The notes under the pieces: model-generated | Told to the model about the DNA's origin: nothing | What the model saw: the letters and a program-made list of their open reading frames with translations, nothing else | The model's database searches: none | Origin: Frigoribacterium sp. Leaf186 | GTDB lineage: Bacteria > Actinomycetota > Actinomycetes > Actinomycetales > Microbacteriaceae | Direction: 5' to 3' | Length of the DNA: 64,000 nt | Assembly (NCBI RefSeq): GCF_001423905.1 | Contig: NZ_LMPQ01000010.1 | Location: forward strand, 866,639-930,638 | Program-made: the position numbers and the translations under genes | Shown here: one piece after another, positions 53,404 to 61,867 of the stretch | Position numbering within the stretch: position 1 is the stretch's first letter | How the letters are laid out: each line of letters begins with the position of its first letter

Positions 53404-54444
53404 GTGGCGGGCGAGGACGTGGTCGACGGGGCGCGGCCTCCGGCGACCCTCGTCGACGTGGCGGCGCGGGCGGGCGTCAGCCTCAAGACCGCCTCCCGCG
53501 CGCTGAACGGCGAGCCGCACGTCGCGGACGAGACGCGTCGCCGCGTGGTGGTCGCCGCCGAAGAGCTCGCCTTCCGCCTCAACGGGCCGGCGAGCATGCT
53601 GCGACGGGGCATCCGGTCGACGGTCGTCGGCTTCGTGACGGGCGATCTCGCCAACCCGTTCTACGCGGCGATCGCGTCCGGCCTCGAGCAGGAGCTCCGC
53701 GGCCACGGCATGCAGCTCGTGGTCGCCAGCACCGACGAAGACGGCGCGCGCGAGCGCGAGCTCGTCGACGAGCTGGTGTCGCGGCAGGTGCGGGCGCTCG
53801 TCGTGGCGTCGACCCGCGCCTCCCACGTCGACATGGCGGTGCTGCAGGAGCGCGGCGTGCGCGTCGTGTTCGTCGACCGCCCGCCCGTCGGCCTGCAGGC
53901 CGACGCGGTGCTGCTCGACAGCGCGGCCGGCGCCCGGACCGCCGTCGAGCACCTGCTGGCCCACGGCCACCGGCGCATCGGCTTCGTGGGCGACTACTCG
54001 CGGTTGTCGACACACCTCGAACGGTTGACCGGGTACGGCGAGGCGCTCGACGCCGCGGGCGTCACCGGCTGGCGCGAGTGGGTGCGCGAGGACCGCCACG
54101 ACGCCGCGTCGGCCCGCAGCGGCATGCGCGACCTGCTCTCGCTGCCCGAGCCGCCGACCGCCGTCTTCACGAGCAACAACCGGGTGACGATCGGGGCGCT
54201 CTCGGCGCTGAGGGGCCTCGCCGCGCCTCCTGCCCTCGTCGGGTTCGACGACTTCGAGCTCGCGGACCTGCTGGGCGTCACGGTCGTGTCGCACGAGCCC
54301 TTCGAGATGGGACGCGAGGCCGCACGCCTGGCCCTCGAACCGACCGGGCCCGGGCGGGAGCGGGCGGCCCGGCGGGTCGTCATCCCCACGACGCTGGTGC
54401 CGCGGGGCTCGGGCGAGGTCGGCCCGGGGGTCGGCTGGCGCTGA
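53404..54444 (+). CDS. LacI-family transcriptional regulator
   Basis: A 346-residue repressor: helix-turn-helix and hinge at about 13-65 (TLVDVAARAGVSLKTASRAL, LNGPASMLRRGIRSTVVGF) and a periplasmic-binding-type sugar domain (GDLANPFYAAIASGLEQEL). The GTG at 53404 lies shortly after TACTGT, so it may be leaderless. It is convergent with the large GH92 mannosidase, whose promoter 6 kb away carries a textbook LacI operator; regulation of that gene by a mannose-containing sugar is likely. Confidence 0.9.
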   Translation: MAGEDVVDGARPPATLVDVAARAGVSLKTASRALNGEPHVADETRRRVVVAAEELAFRLNGPASMLRRGIRSTVVGFVTGDLANPFYAAIASGLEQELRGHGMQLVVASTDEDGARERELVDELVSRQVRALVVASTRASHVDMAVLQERGVRVVFVDRPPVGLQADAVLLDSAAGARTAVEHLLAHGHRRIGFVGDYSRLSTHLERLTGYGEALDAAGVTGWREWVREDRHDAASARSGMRDLLSLPEPPTAVFTSNNRVTIGALSALRGLAAPPALVGFDDFELADLLGVTVVSHEPFEMGREAARLALEPTGPGRERAARRVVIPTTLVPRGSGEVGPGVGWR

Positions 54445-54474
54445 GCCGCCTGCGCCACGACCTGCCACGACCCA

Positions 54475-54561
54475 CGACCGGCGCCACGCACGACGACCGC
54501 CCTCGACCGGCGCCTCGCCCGACGACGGCCCTCGACCGGCGCCACGCAAGACGACCACCCC
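54475..54561. repeat. Three 29-bp tandem repeats
   Basis: Units beginning CGACCGGCGCC at 54475, 54504 and 54533, period 29, imperfect. Between the LacI stop and the terminator at 54572. Confidence 0.85.
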
Positions 54562-54571
54562 CCCCGCACGC

Positions 54572-54606
54572 CGACGACCCCCGGCCGCCGGGGCCGAGGG
54601 TCGTCG
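54572..54606. terminator. Terminator between convergent LacI and GH92 genes
   Basis: CGACGACCC (54572-54580) pairs with GGGTCGTCG (54598-54606), with an inner CGGCC/GGCCG stem. Confidence 0.75.
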
Positions 54607-54636
54607 TCGTGAGCCGGGCGGCGCGCCGCCCCGCCG

Positions 54637-57600
54637 CTACAGGGTGTCCGCCCCGAGCAGCGAGCGGCGGCGACGTCGGGCCGTTTCGATGCCGAGCGCC
54701 AGGGCGCCCGCGGCCAGCAGGATGCCGGCCAGCACGCCCGCGTCCAGCGGCTGCCCGGCGGTGCCGCCCGTGTAGGCGAGGCTGCCGTCGTACGAGCCGG
54801 GTCGCACCGGAGCGGCGCCCGTGTCGGCCGGTGCCAGGTCGACGACTCGGAACGCGACGCGCACGGCCACCTGCGACGTGCCTCCCAGGGCCTCGACCTC
54901 GTGGGCGCCCGTCGTCGCGTCGGCCGGGACGGTGAACGACCCTCGGAGGACGCCGTCCGCGTCGGCGGTCACCGTGCGGAGCGCGATCGGGTCGCTGAAC
55001 AGGGTCAGCGCGACCGTCTCGTTCGGCGCGAACCCGTCGCCGTCGACCGGCACCACGGTTCCGCGCGTCGCGGACTGCGCCAGCACCCGCAGCGAGGGCG
55101 CGTACGTGCCGGGCTCACCGGGGGTGCCGGGCCCACCGGGCGTACCCGGCTGACCGGGCGTGCCCGGCTGACCAGGCGTGCCGGGCTGACCGGGCGTGCC
55201 GGGCTCACCAGGCGTCCCCGGGTCGCCCGGCGTGCCGGGCCCCGGGTCGACCGGCACCGCCGCGACCGTCACGGTCGTCGTGCCCGCCGCGCTCGAGCGT
55301 CCGTCGTCGGCCGTGACCGTGACGGTGTAGCTGCCCGGCAGCGCGTAGGCGTGTGCCCCCGAGACGACGCCGCCCGTGACCGTGCCCGCGGTGACGGCCG
55401 TGCCGTCGCCCCAGTTCACGGTGGCCGTCACGGTGCCGTCGGTCGGCACGGCGTCGACGCCGTCCGCTCCGCCGGTCACCGTGGCCAGCGCGCCCGAGAC
55501 CTCGGTGCCCGCGGTGCCCGAGAGCCCCGCCGAGCTGCCGGTCACCGCCAGGTCGGCCGGAGGCGCGAGTCGCGTCCCGTCCGTCGCCAGCGCGAACACG
55601 TGGATGCGTCCGGCGGCCCGGGGGTCGCCCGTCTGCACCGGCAGCGTCAGCGACACGGCCGTCTTGCCCGCGGGCAGCGTGACCGGTGCCGTGGCGTAGA
55701 TGCCCGCGATGGCGCCGTCCGAGCCGTTCGCCCCGTTCGTGCGTCCCTGCGAGGTCGCGACGACGATGTTGCCGAAGGCCGGCGTGGTGACGCCCGCCGT
55801 CCAGTCGCCGAACTCGATCGGGAACGGCTGGGTGCTGCCGTCGTCGAAGGTCAGCGTGCCGACGGTCTGTTGCGCCCGCTCGTTCGCCGTGCCGATCACC
55901 GACAGCTGGGTGACGTCGTCCCCGAGGTGCAGGGGCAGCACCTGGCCGGCGCCGGTCGCGTTGTCGGGCTCGCCCGCCGGGATCGCCGGCAGGTCGAAGT
56001 CGAGCGCGGTGCCGGGCACGGCGACCACGGTCCCCTGCACGAAGCCGGCGTCGGCCAGCGACGGACGCGAGAACCCGTTCTGCAGGTAGTCGCAGTTCGC
56101 GGCCTGGCCCGGCTCGCCGAGGCAGACGCTGTCGAACGCGCCCACGAGGGTCGGGGCGGTGCGGGTGACGGCGAGGTCGACCGTGGTGCTGGCCGAGTCG
56201 GTGCCGTCGGTCGCGGTGACGATCGCCGTGTAGGTGCCGGGTGCGTCGAAGGTCGTGGCGGGTGCCGTCACGTCCCAGCCGCCGAGCGCGGTCGCTGTGA
56301 GCGTCGCCGCCTGCGGCCCCCGGCCGTCGAGCCAGTCGACCGTCGCCACGAGCCCGTCGGGCACCGTCGCCCCGGACGAGGAGGCGCTGGTCACCGTCGC
56401 CACGGAGCCCGCGAACGCGGTCCCCGCCTCGACGCCCAGCCCCGGCTTGCCGTTGAGGGTGAACTCGCCGCCGGTCGCCGTGGTGTCGGCCATCAGCTCG
56501 AGCTCGGACAGCGTCGCCGCTCGGCCGTCGGTGGTGCCGGTCGTCGTGATCCGGTACCAGCTGAAGGGCCGCGGGTCGGTGACGGTGAACGGTCGGGTCT
56601 GCAGCGCGGACGGGAAGGTCTGCGCGGCGCGCTCGTCGAGCGGCAGCCAGGTGGTGCCGTCGGTCGACCCCTCGAGCGTCCACCCGGTGGGTGCCGCCGA
56701 GCCCGTCGGCCCGTTCGTCAGCGTGTAGCGCGAGACCGTGACCGGCCCAGAGGCCGACCGCCAGGTGACGGCGGCGTCGGGCAGGTCGAACGTCACGGGC
56801 GTGACCGCCGAGTCGTCGACCAGGCGGTCGAGCACGGTGCCGTCGCTCGAGCTCAGCACGCCCTGGCCGGGCGTCGTGGCGTCGACCAGCGGCGTGGGCA
56901 CGTCGACCGGCTCGGGGGCGGTCGTCGCCCACGAGCTCGGGGTCGTCCCCATGGTGAACTCGAGCGTCCCGCCGGCGGCGACGGTCTCCTGCGACAGCGA
57001 GGCGGTGTCGATCGCCTCGCCGTTCAGGCGGGCCGACTGCACGTAGACGGCGTCGTTCGAGTTGCCCTCGGCGCGCACGGTGAACGTCTTGCCCGACCCC
57101 AGGTGCAGCGTCGCCTCGTCGAAGAGCGGCGAGCCGATCGTGTACGAGTCGGTGCCCATGGCGAGCGGGTAGAAGCCGAGCGCCGAGAACACGAACCACG
57201 ACGACATCTCGCCGTTGTCCTCGTCGCCGGGGTAGCCCTGGCCGATGTCGCTGCCGACGAACAGGCGCTGCGTGATCTCGCGCACCACCCGCTGCGTCGT
57301 CGCCGGGTCGCCGTTGGCGGCCGAGACGTACGGGATGTGGTGCGAGACCTGGTTGCTCATGCCGAGCTGACCGATCCGCACGTCCCGCGCCTCCACCATC
57401 TCGTGGATCACGCCGCCGTAGCCGCCGGGCTTGTCGGCCTCCTCGGGGGTCGCGTAGAACTCGGCGAGCTTCGCGTCGAGCCCGTCCGAGCCGCCGTAGA
57501 GCGCGGCGAGGCCGGCGACGTCGAACGGCGCGTGGAAGGCGAAGTTCCAGCCGTTCGTCTCGGTGTAGGCACCGCCCCACGACTCGGGGTCGTAGGCGTC

Positions 57601-60480
57601 CGCGGCCTGCTGAAAGCTGCCGTCGGCGTTGCGGGCCTGGAAGAAGCCGATCGACGGGTCGAACAGCGACCCGTACTCGTGGGCGCGGTCGAGCAGCCAG
57701 GCCGACTCCTCCTTCAGCTGCGCACGCCGCGCCTCCGGGGTGGCGGGGTCGTCGGCGAGCTTCGCCGCCATCTGCCCGAGCCCGAAGTCGTTGATGTGGC
57801 CCTCGAGCCCCCACGACACGCTCTCGCCCGTCGTGGCCGGCGTGTAGCCGAGGAAGAGCGACTGGTCGAGGCCCTTGCGCCCCACGCCGCTCTCGGTCGG
57901 CTGGACCGACGCGTTCTTCAGCGCGGCGTCGTACGCCTCGAGGGCGAGACCACCGTCGACCGCGCCCTTGACGTAGGCGTCGGCGAACGCGACGTCCGAG
58001 CTCGTGCCCGTCATCAGGTCGGCGTAGCCGGGGCTCGACCAGCGCGCGATCCAGCCCGAGTCGCGGTACATCTGCACGAAGCCGTCCATGAGGTCGCTCG
58101 CGACGTCGGGGTAGAGCATCGAGTAGGCGGGCCACACGGTGCGGTAGGTGTCCCAGAAACCGTTGTTGACGTAGACCTTGCCGCTCTTCACCTGCGCGTT
58201 CGTGGTCGTGTCGGTCGCGGTGCCCTGCACCGGGGCGACGGGGCTGGCGTAGCGGTAGTCGGGCGACGTGGCCGTGCCGGTGTTCTCGAACTGCGAGTTC
58301 GGGTACATGTTCAGCCGGTAGAGGCTGCCGTACAGGGTCGCGAGCTGGTCGTCACGGGCGCCCTCGACCGTGATCACGCCGAGGCGCTCGTCCCACTGGC
58401 GGGCGGCATCGGCCTGCACCTCGTCGAAGCTGCGCCCGGTGACCTCGAGGTCGAGGTTGCGGGTCGCCTGCTCGAGCGAGATGAACGACGTCGCGAGCCG
58501 CAGCTCGACGACGCCGGCAGGGCTTCCGGAGGCGCTGGTCGCCGAGGCGTCGAACGACGCGTACTGCGCGCCGTCGCGGTCGCCCGCGGGCAGGCCCACC
58601 GAGGTGGGCGTGCGGTCGAACGTGCCGCTGACGAACATGCGCGTCGCGCCCGTCGACAGGCCGGAGCCGCCCTCGACCCAGCCGCTGACCGTGCCGTCGG
58701 CCGAGACGACCAGGCCGGACGTGCCGGCCACCCGGTCGACGATGACGCTGCCCGTGCGGGCGGCGCTCGCCGGGTCGGTGCCGGCGGTCTCGGGGAACGC
58801 GAAGCGCATCACGGCGCCGTGGTCGGTCGGCGTGACGGCGGCCTCGAGGCCGCTGGTGGTCTGCACGGCGTAGAGGTCGGGCCGGGCGATCTCGTCGCCG
58901 TGGTCGAACGACAGGGCACGGGTGGTGAGCGTCGCGTCCGGCGCGCCCGCGCCTCCGGCCTGGGCAGCCGTCGTCGAGGGCAGGATCGCGAGCTGGTTGC
59001 GGTCGCCCATCCACGGGCTCGGCTCGTGCGAGACGCCGATGCCCTGCAGCGTCGGCAGGTTCGACGCGTCGTTGCCGCGGGCGTAGTCGTAGAGCCAGGT
59101 CTGGCTCGACGCGTTCGTCATCGGCGTCCAGAAGTTGAAGCCGTTCGGCACCGTCGCCGCGGGGATGTTGTTGCCCCTGCTGAAGCTGCCCGTCGAGTTC
59201 GTGCCGCGGCGCGTGTCGACGTGGTTCACCAGGCTCGACCCGTCCACGCGCGCGGGTGCCGGGTCGAGGTCGAGGTCGTCGATCCAGCCCTGGAATCGCG
59301 TGTCGGCGGTGCCGCCGGCGTTGTCGTACGTGAACACGACAGATTCGACGGTCTTGCCCGCCAGGTCGCCGAGGGGGACGCGCACCGAGTTCCACTGGTC
59401 GGCGTAGAGGATCTTCGACGACCCCTGGGCCGCGGCCGAGACGCCCTCGCCGTGGGCGTCGACGACGCCGTCGGCGGCGCTGACGCGCGTGCCGTCCGAG
59501 AGCACCAGGTCGACGGCGGCGTAGGTCGCCGGGTACTGCAGGTCGCCGCCCAGCTCGGGGAACACCTTGTACGAGAACTCGCTCGTCTCACCGATGGCCA
59601 GGTCGAGGCCGTCGAACAGCACGTTGCTGGCCGAGGCGGGCCCGGCGGCCGTGTGCTCGCCGGCGTAGCGGAGCGACTTCGTGCCGCTGAAGCCGGCGCC
59701 CGGCTTCATGTTCGGGCCGCTGACCGGCCCCGAGCCCACGACGGTCACCATCGGGCCGGCAGGAGGCGCGGCGTCGGTCCCGTCGTTCAGCGTCCAGTCG
59801 GCGAGCTGGGTCAGCCCCGCACCACCGTTGGCCGTGATGTCGAGCCGGTACGCGTCGTAGGCGGCCGGGGCGGGGACGGCGAAGTCGACGGTCGTGCCGC
59901 GACCGGTGAACGCGGTGCCCGAGCGCTGGTCGACCGTCGTCCAGGTCGTGCCGCCGTCGGTCGAGCCGAGCAGGGTCACGTCGCGCGGGTCGCGCGTGGG
60001 CGCGTCGTTCGCACTGGTCAGCGACCAGGCCGCCGCGGTCTGCGGCGAGTCGAGCAGGTAGGTCACGGTGGCGGTGCGCTCGAAGGCGAGCCACTTGCTG
60101 GCGGGGTTGCCGTCCGAGAGGTTGACGGCGGTCTCGCCGGGGGCGTTCTCGGCGCTCGCCGTGACGTCGGTGACGTGACCGAGCAGGCTGCCGGGCACGA
60201 AGCCGGTCGACCCGGTCACGTTGACGGGCTCGCCGAACGGGGTGCTGGCCAGCGGCTGCGCGTCGGCGGCCTCGAAGCTGGTGCGCCAGTCGCTGCCGGC
60301 GGCCACCGCCCGGCGGGTGTCGCCGCCGCCGCCGTCCGCGGCGTTCGCGGGGCCGGCCCCGACCAGCGTGCCCGTGAGGGCGAGTGCCGTCGCCGTCGTC
60401 ATCACCCCCGCTCGTCTCGCTCGCTCGACCCAGCGTGCGCCCCCGCGCTGCCGGATGACCTGGACACGACCTGACGCCAT
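54637..60480 (-). CDS. Secreted, LAxTG-anchored GH92 alpha-mannosidase, multidomain
   Basis: A 1947-residue exported enzyme. Order: signal peptide (to about 48), F5/8-type discoidin domain (about 85-190), carbohydrate-binding segment, GH92 N-terminal domain (from VDTRRGTNSTGSFSRGNNIP) and catalytic barrel with SHHIPYVSA and GYPGDEDNGEMSSWFVFSAL, a second discoidin-like domain, sugar-binding and PKD-type modules, a collagen-like GTPGxP linker (about residues 1735-1785), a terminal Ig-like domain, then LAYTG at 1901-1905, a membrane helix and basic tail. GH92 enzymes are calcium-dependent exo-alpha-mannosidases acting on yeast mannan or N-glycans. AGGAGAG precedes the ATG at 60480; a LacI operator lies 90 bp upstream. 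Confidence 0.93.
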   Translation of the reverse strand: MASGRVQVIRQRGGARWVERARRAGVMTTATALALTGTLVGAGPANAADGGGGDTRRAVAAGSDWRTSFEAADAQPLASTPFGEPVNVTGSTGFVPGSLLGHVTDVTASAENAPGETAVNLSDGNPASKWLAFERTATVTYLLDSPQTAAAWSLTSANDAPTRDPRDVTLLGSTDGGTTWTTVDQRSGTAFTGRGTTVDFAVPAPAAYDAYRLDITANGGAGLTQLADWTLNDGTDAAPPAGPMVTVVGSGPVSGPNMKPGAGFSGTKSLRYAGEHTAAGPASASNVLFDGLDLAIGETSEFSYKVFPELGGDLQYPATYAAVDLVLSDGTRVSAADGVVDAHGEGVSAAAQGSSKILYADQWNSVRVPLGDLAGKTVESVVFTYDNAGGTADTRFQGWIDDLDLDPAPARVDGSSLVNHVDTRRGTNSTGSFSRGNNIPAATVPNGFNFWTPMTNASSQTWLYDYARGNDASNLPTLQGIGVSHEPSPWMGDRNQLAILPSTTAAQAGGAGAPDATLTTRALSFDHGDEIARPDLYAVQTTSGLEAAVTPTDHGAVMRFAFPETAGTDPASAARTGSVIVDRVAGTSGLVVSADGTVSGWVEGGSGLSTGATRMFVSGTFDRTPTSVGLPAGDRDGAQYASFDASATSASGSPAGVVELRLATSFISLEQATRNLDLEVTGRSFDEVQADAARQWDERLGVITVEGARDDQLATLYGSLYRLNMYPNSQFENTGTATSPDYRYASPVAPVQGTATDTTTNAQVKSGKVYVNNGFWDTYRTVWPAYSMLYPDVASDLMDGFVQMYRDSGWIARWSSPGYADLMTGTSSDVAFADAYVKGAVDGGLALEAYDAALKNASVQPTESGVGRKGLDQSLFLGYTPATTGESVSWGLEGHINDFGLGQMAAKLADDPATPEARRAQLKEESAWLLDRAHEYGSLFDPSIGFFQARNADGSFQQAADAYDPESWGGAYTETNGWNFAFHAPFDVAGLAALYGGSDGLDAKLAEFYATPEEADKPGGYGGVIHEMVEARDVRIGQLGMSNQVSHHIPYVSAANGDPATTQRVVREITQRLFVGSDIGQGYPGDEDNGEMSSWFVFSALGFYPLAMGTDSYTIGSPLFDEATLHLGSGKTFTVRAEGNSNDAVYVQSARLNGEAIDTASLSQETVAAGGTLEFTMGTTPSSWATTAPEPVDVPTPLVDATTPGQGVLSSSDGTVLDRLVDDSAVTPVTFDLPDAAVTWRSASGPVTVSRYTLTNGPTGSAAPTGWTLEGSTDGTTWLPLDERAAQTFPSALQTRPFTVTDPRPFSWYRITTTGTTDGRAATLSELELMADTTATGGEFTLNGKPGLGVEAGTAFAGSVATVTSASSSGATVPDGLVATVDWLDGRGPQAATLTATALGGWDVTAPATTFDAPGTYTAIVTATDGTDSASTTVDLAVTRTAPTLVGAFDSVCLGEPGQAANCDYLQNGFSRPSLADAGFVQGTVVAVPGTALDFDLPAIPAGEPDNATGAGQVLPLHLGDDVTQLSVIGTANERAQQTVGTLTFDDGSTQPFPIEFGDWTAGVTTPAFGNIVVATSQGRTNGANGSDGAIAGIYATAPVTLPAGKTAVSLTLPVQTGDPRAAGRIHVFALATDGTRLAPPADLAVTGSSAGLSGTAGTEVSGALATVTGGADGVDAVPTDGTVTATVNWGDGTAVTAGTVTGGVVSGAHAYALPGSYTVTVTADDGRSSAAGTTTVTVAAVPVDPGPGTPGDPGTPGEPGTPGQPGTPGQPGTPGQPGTPGGPGTPGEPGTYAPSLRVLAQSATRGTVVPVDGDGFAPNETVALTLFSDPIALRTVTADADGVLRGSFTVPADATTGAHEVEALGGTSQVAVRVAFRVVDLAPADTGAAPVRPGSYDGSLAYTGGTAGQPLDAGVLAGILLAAGALALGIETARRRRRSLLGADTL

Positions 60481-60569
60481 CGTCACTCTCCTGGGTTGAT
60501 CCCGTGATCTCGGGTGCGGTCGCCCGGTCGGGGCGACTCGCGATGCACGACGAGCGACGCGTGTCGTCG

Positions 60570-60585
60570 ATGACAGCGTTGTCAT
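60570..60585. promoter_or_regulatory. LacI-type operator upstream of the GH92 gene
   Basis: ATGACA-GCGT-TGTCAT, a 16-bp dyad with a central CpG as in LacI-family operators, in the 212-bp gap between the mannosidase and the divergent monooxygenase. Confidence 0.8.
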
Positions 60586-60692
60586 GCGAGACCTGTCTAT
60601 CCGACCCGGCACCCCCCGGTCAAGGGGCCCCTCCCGCCCGCGGCTCCGATCGCGTAGAATGATGCAAACGTATGAATCAGGAGAGCACCCGC

Positions 60693-61727
60693 ATGGCACA
60701 CCCCCTCGAGTTCGGCCTCGACACCTTCGGCGACATCACCGACCGCGTCGACGGCGGACCGGTCACGCACGCCGAGGCCATCCGCAACCTGGTCGACCAG
60801 GCCGTCCTCGCCGACCAGGTCGGCCTCGACTTCATCGGAGTCGGCGAGCACCACCGCAAGGACTTCGCCGTCTCGGCCCCCGAGGTCGTGCTCGCCGCGA
60901 TCGCCGCCCGCACGAAGGCCATCCGCCTGGGCTCCGCCGTCACCGTGCTCAGCTCGGACGACCCCGTGCGGGTCTTCCAGCGCTTCGCCACGGTCGACGC
61001 GATCTCGAACGGTCGTGCCGAGGTCATCTTGGGCCGCGGCTCGTTCACGGAGTCGTTCCCGCTCTTCGGCCTCGACCTGCAGGACTACGAGGTGCTCTTC
61101 GAGGAGAAGATCCAGCTCTTCGCCGAGCTGCTGAAGGAGGGCCCGACCACCTGGTCGGGCACCGTGCGCGCCGGCCTCGACGCCCAAGAGGTCTACCCCA
61201 AGACCGAGGGCGGCTCGATTCGCACCTGGGTCGGCGTCGGCGGGTCGCCGCAGTCGGTCATCCGTGCCGCGCACTACGGGTTCCCGCTGTTCCTCGCGAT
61301 CATCGGCGGCCAGCCCGCCCAGTTCGCGCCCTACGCCGACCTCTACCGCCGGGCGCTCGGCGAGTTCGGCCACGACTCGCAGCCGATCGCGATGCACTCG
61401 CCCGGTTTCGTCGCCGAGACCGACGACGAGGCCAAGGAGGCGCTGTTCCCCTACCAAGAGGAGCAGACGAACCAGCTCGGTCGCGAACGCGGCTGGCCCC
61501 CCTACAGCCGCGCGCAGTACGAGGCCAGCGCCAGCTCGACCGGTGCGCTCTACGTGGGCTCGCCCGAGACCGTCGCCACGAAGATCGCGCAGAACATGCG
61601 CCTGCTCGGCGCGACGCGCTTCGACATGCGGTACAGCATGGGCCGCCTGCCGCACGAGCTCATGATGCGCAGCATCGAGCTGTACGGCACGAGGGTCGTG
61701 CCGCTGGTGCGCGAGATGCTCGCGTAG
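60693..61727 (+). CDS. LLM-class flavin-dependent oxidoreductase
   Basis: A 344-residue bacterial-luciferase-like monooxygenase. LEFGLDTFGD, DFIGVGEHHRKDFAVSAPEV, RIRLGSAVTVLSS-like strand, GRAEVILGRGSFTESFPLFG and VGSPETVATKI are family landmarks; it uses reduced FMN (or F420) on an unknown substrate. ATG at 60693 follows CAGGAGAG; -10 TAGAAT at 60655-60660. Divergent from the mannosidase but probably unrelated. Confidence 0.92.
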   Translation: MAHPLEFGLDTFGDITDRVDGGPVTHAEAIRNLVDQAVLADQVGLDFIGVGEHHRKDFAVSAPEVVLAAIAARTKAIRLGSAVTVLSSDDPVRVFQRFATVDAISNGRAEVILGRGSFTESFPLFGLDLQDYEVLFEEKIQLFAELLKEGPTTWSGTVRAGLDAQEVYPKTEGGSIRTWVGVGGSPQSVIRAAHYGFPLFLAIIGGQPAQFAPYADLYRRALGEFGHDSQPIAMHSPGFVAETDDEAKEALFPYQEEQTNQLGRERGWPPYSRAQYEASASSTGALYVGSPETVATKIAQNMRLLGATRFDMRYSMGRLPHELMMRSIELYGTRVVPLVREMLA

Positions 61728-61770
61728 CCCGACCTGCGCCTCCTCGGCCCCGGGTCACACCCCATCCCCA

Positions 61771-61833
61771 CCGCACCGCGTTTCGTGCACCGCACCCCGA
61801 CTGGTTGCGGTGCCGTGCACGAACCGCGGTGCG
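61771..61833. repeat. Palindromic element E6 (19-bp-period type)
   Basis: CCGCACC at 61771 and 61790, GCGGTGC at 61807 and 61826, each pair 19 bp apart. Stems CGCACCGCG/CGCGGTGCG, TTCGTGCAC/GTGCACGAA and GCACC/GGTGC are perfect. Between convergent genes; could also act as a bidirectional terminator. Confidence 0.85.
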
Positions 61834-61867
61834 TTGCTGTGTCGCGGCTTGCGGCTCGCGGCTCGGG

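Noticed and set aside
54901..60474. 1857-codon frame antisense to the GH92 gene
   Set aside because: Low-complexity Arg/Val/Gly-rich translation without motifs; the minus strand encodes a complete recognisable enzyme with signal and anchor.
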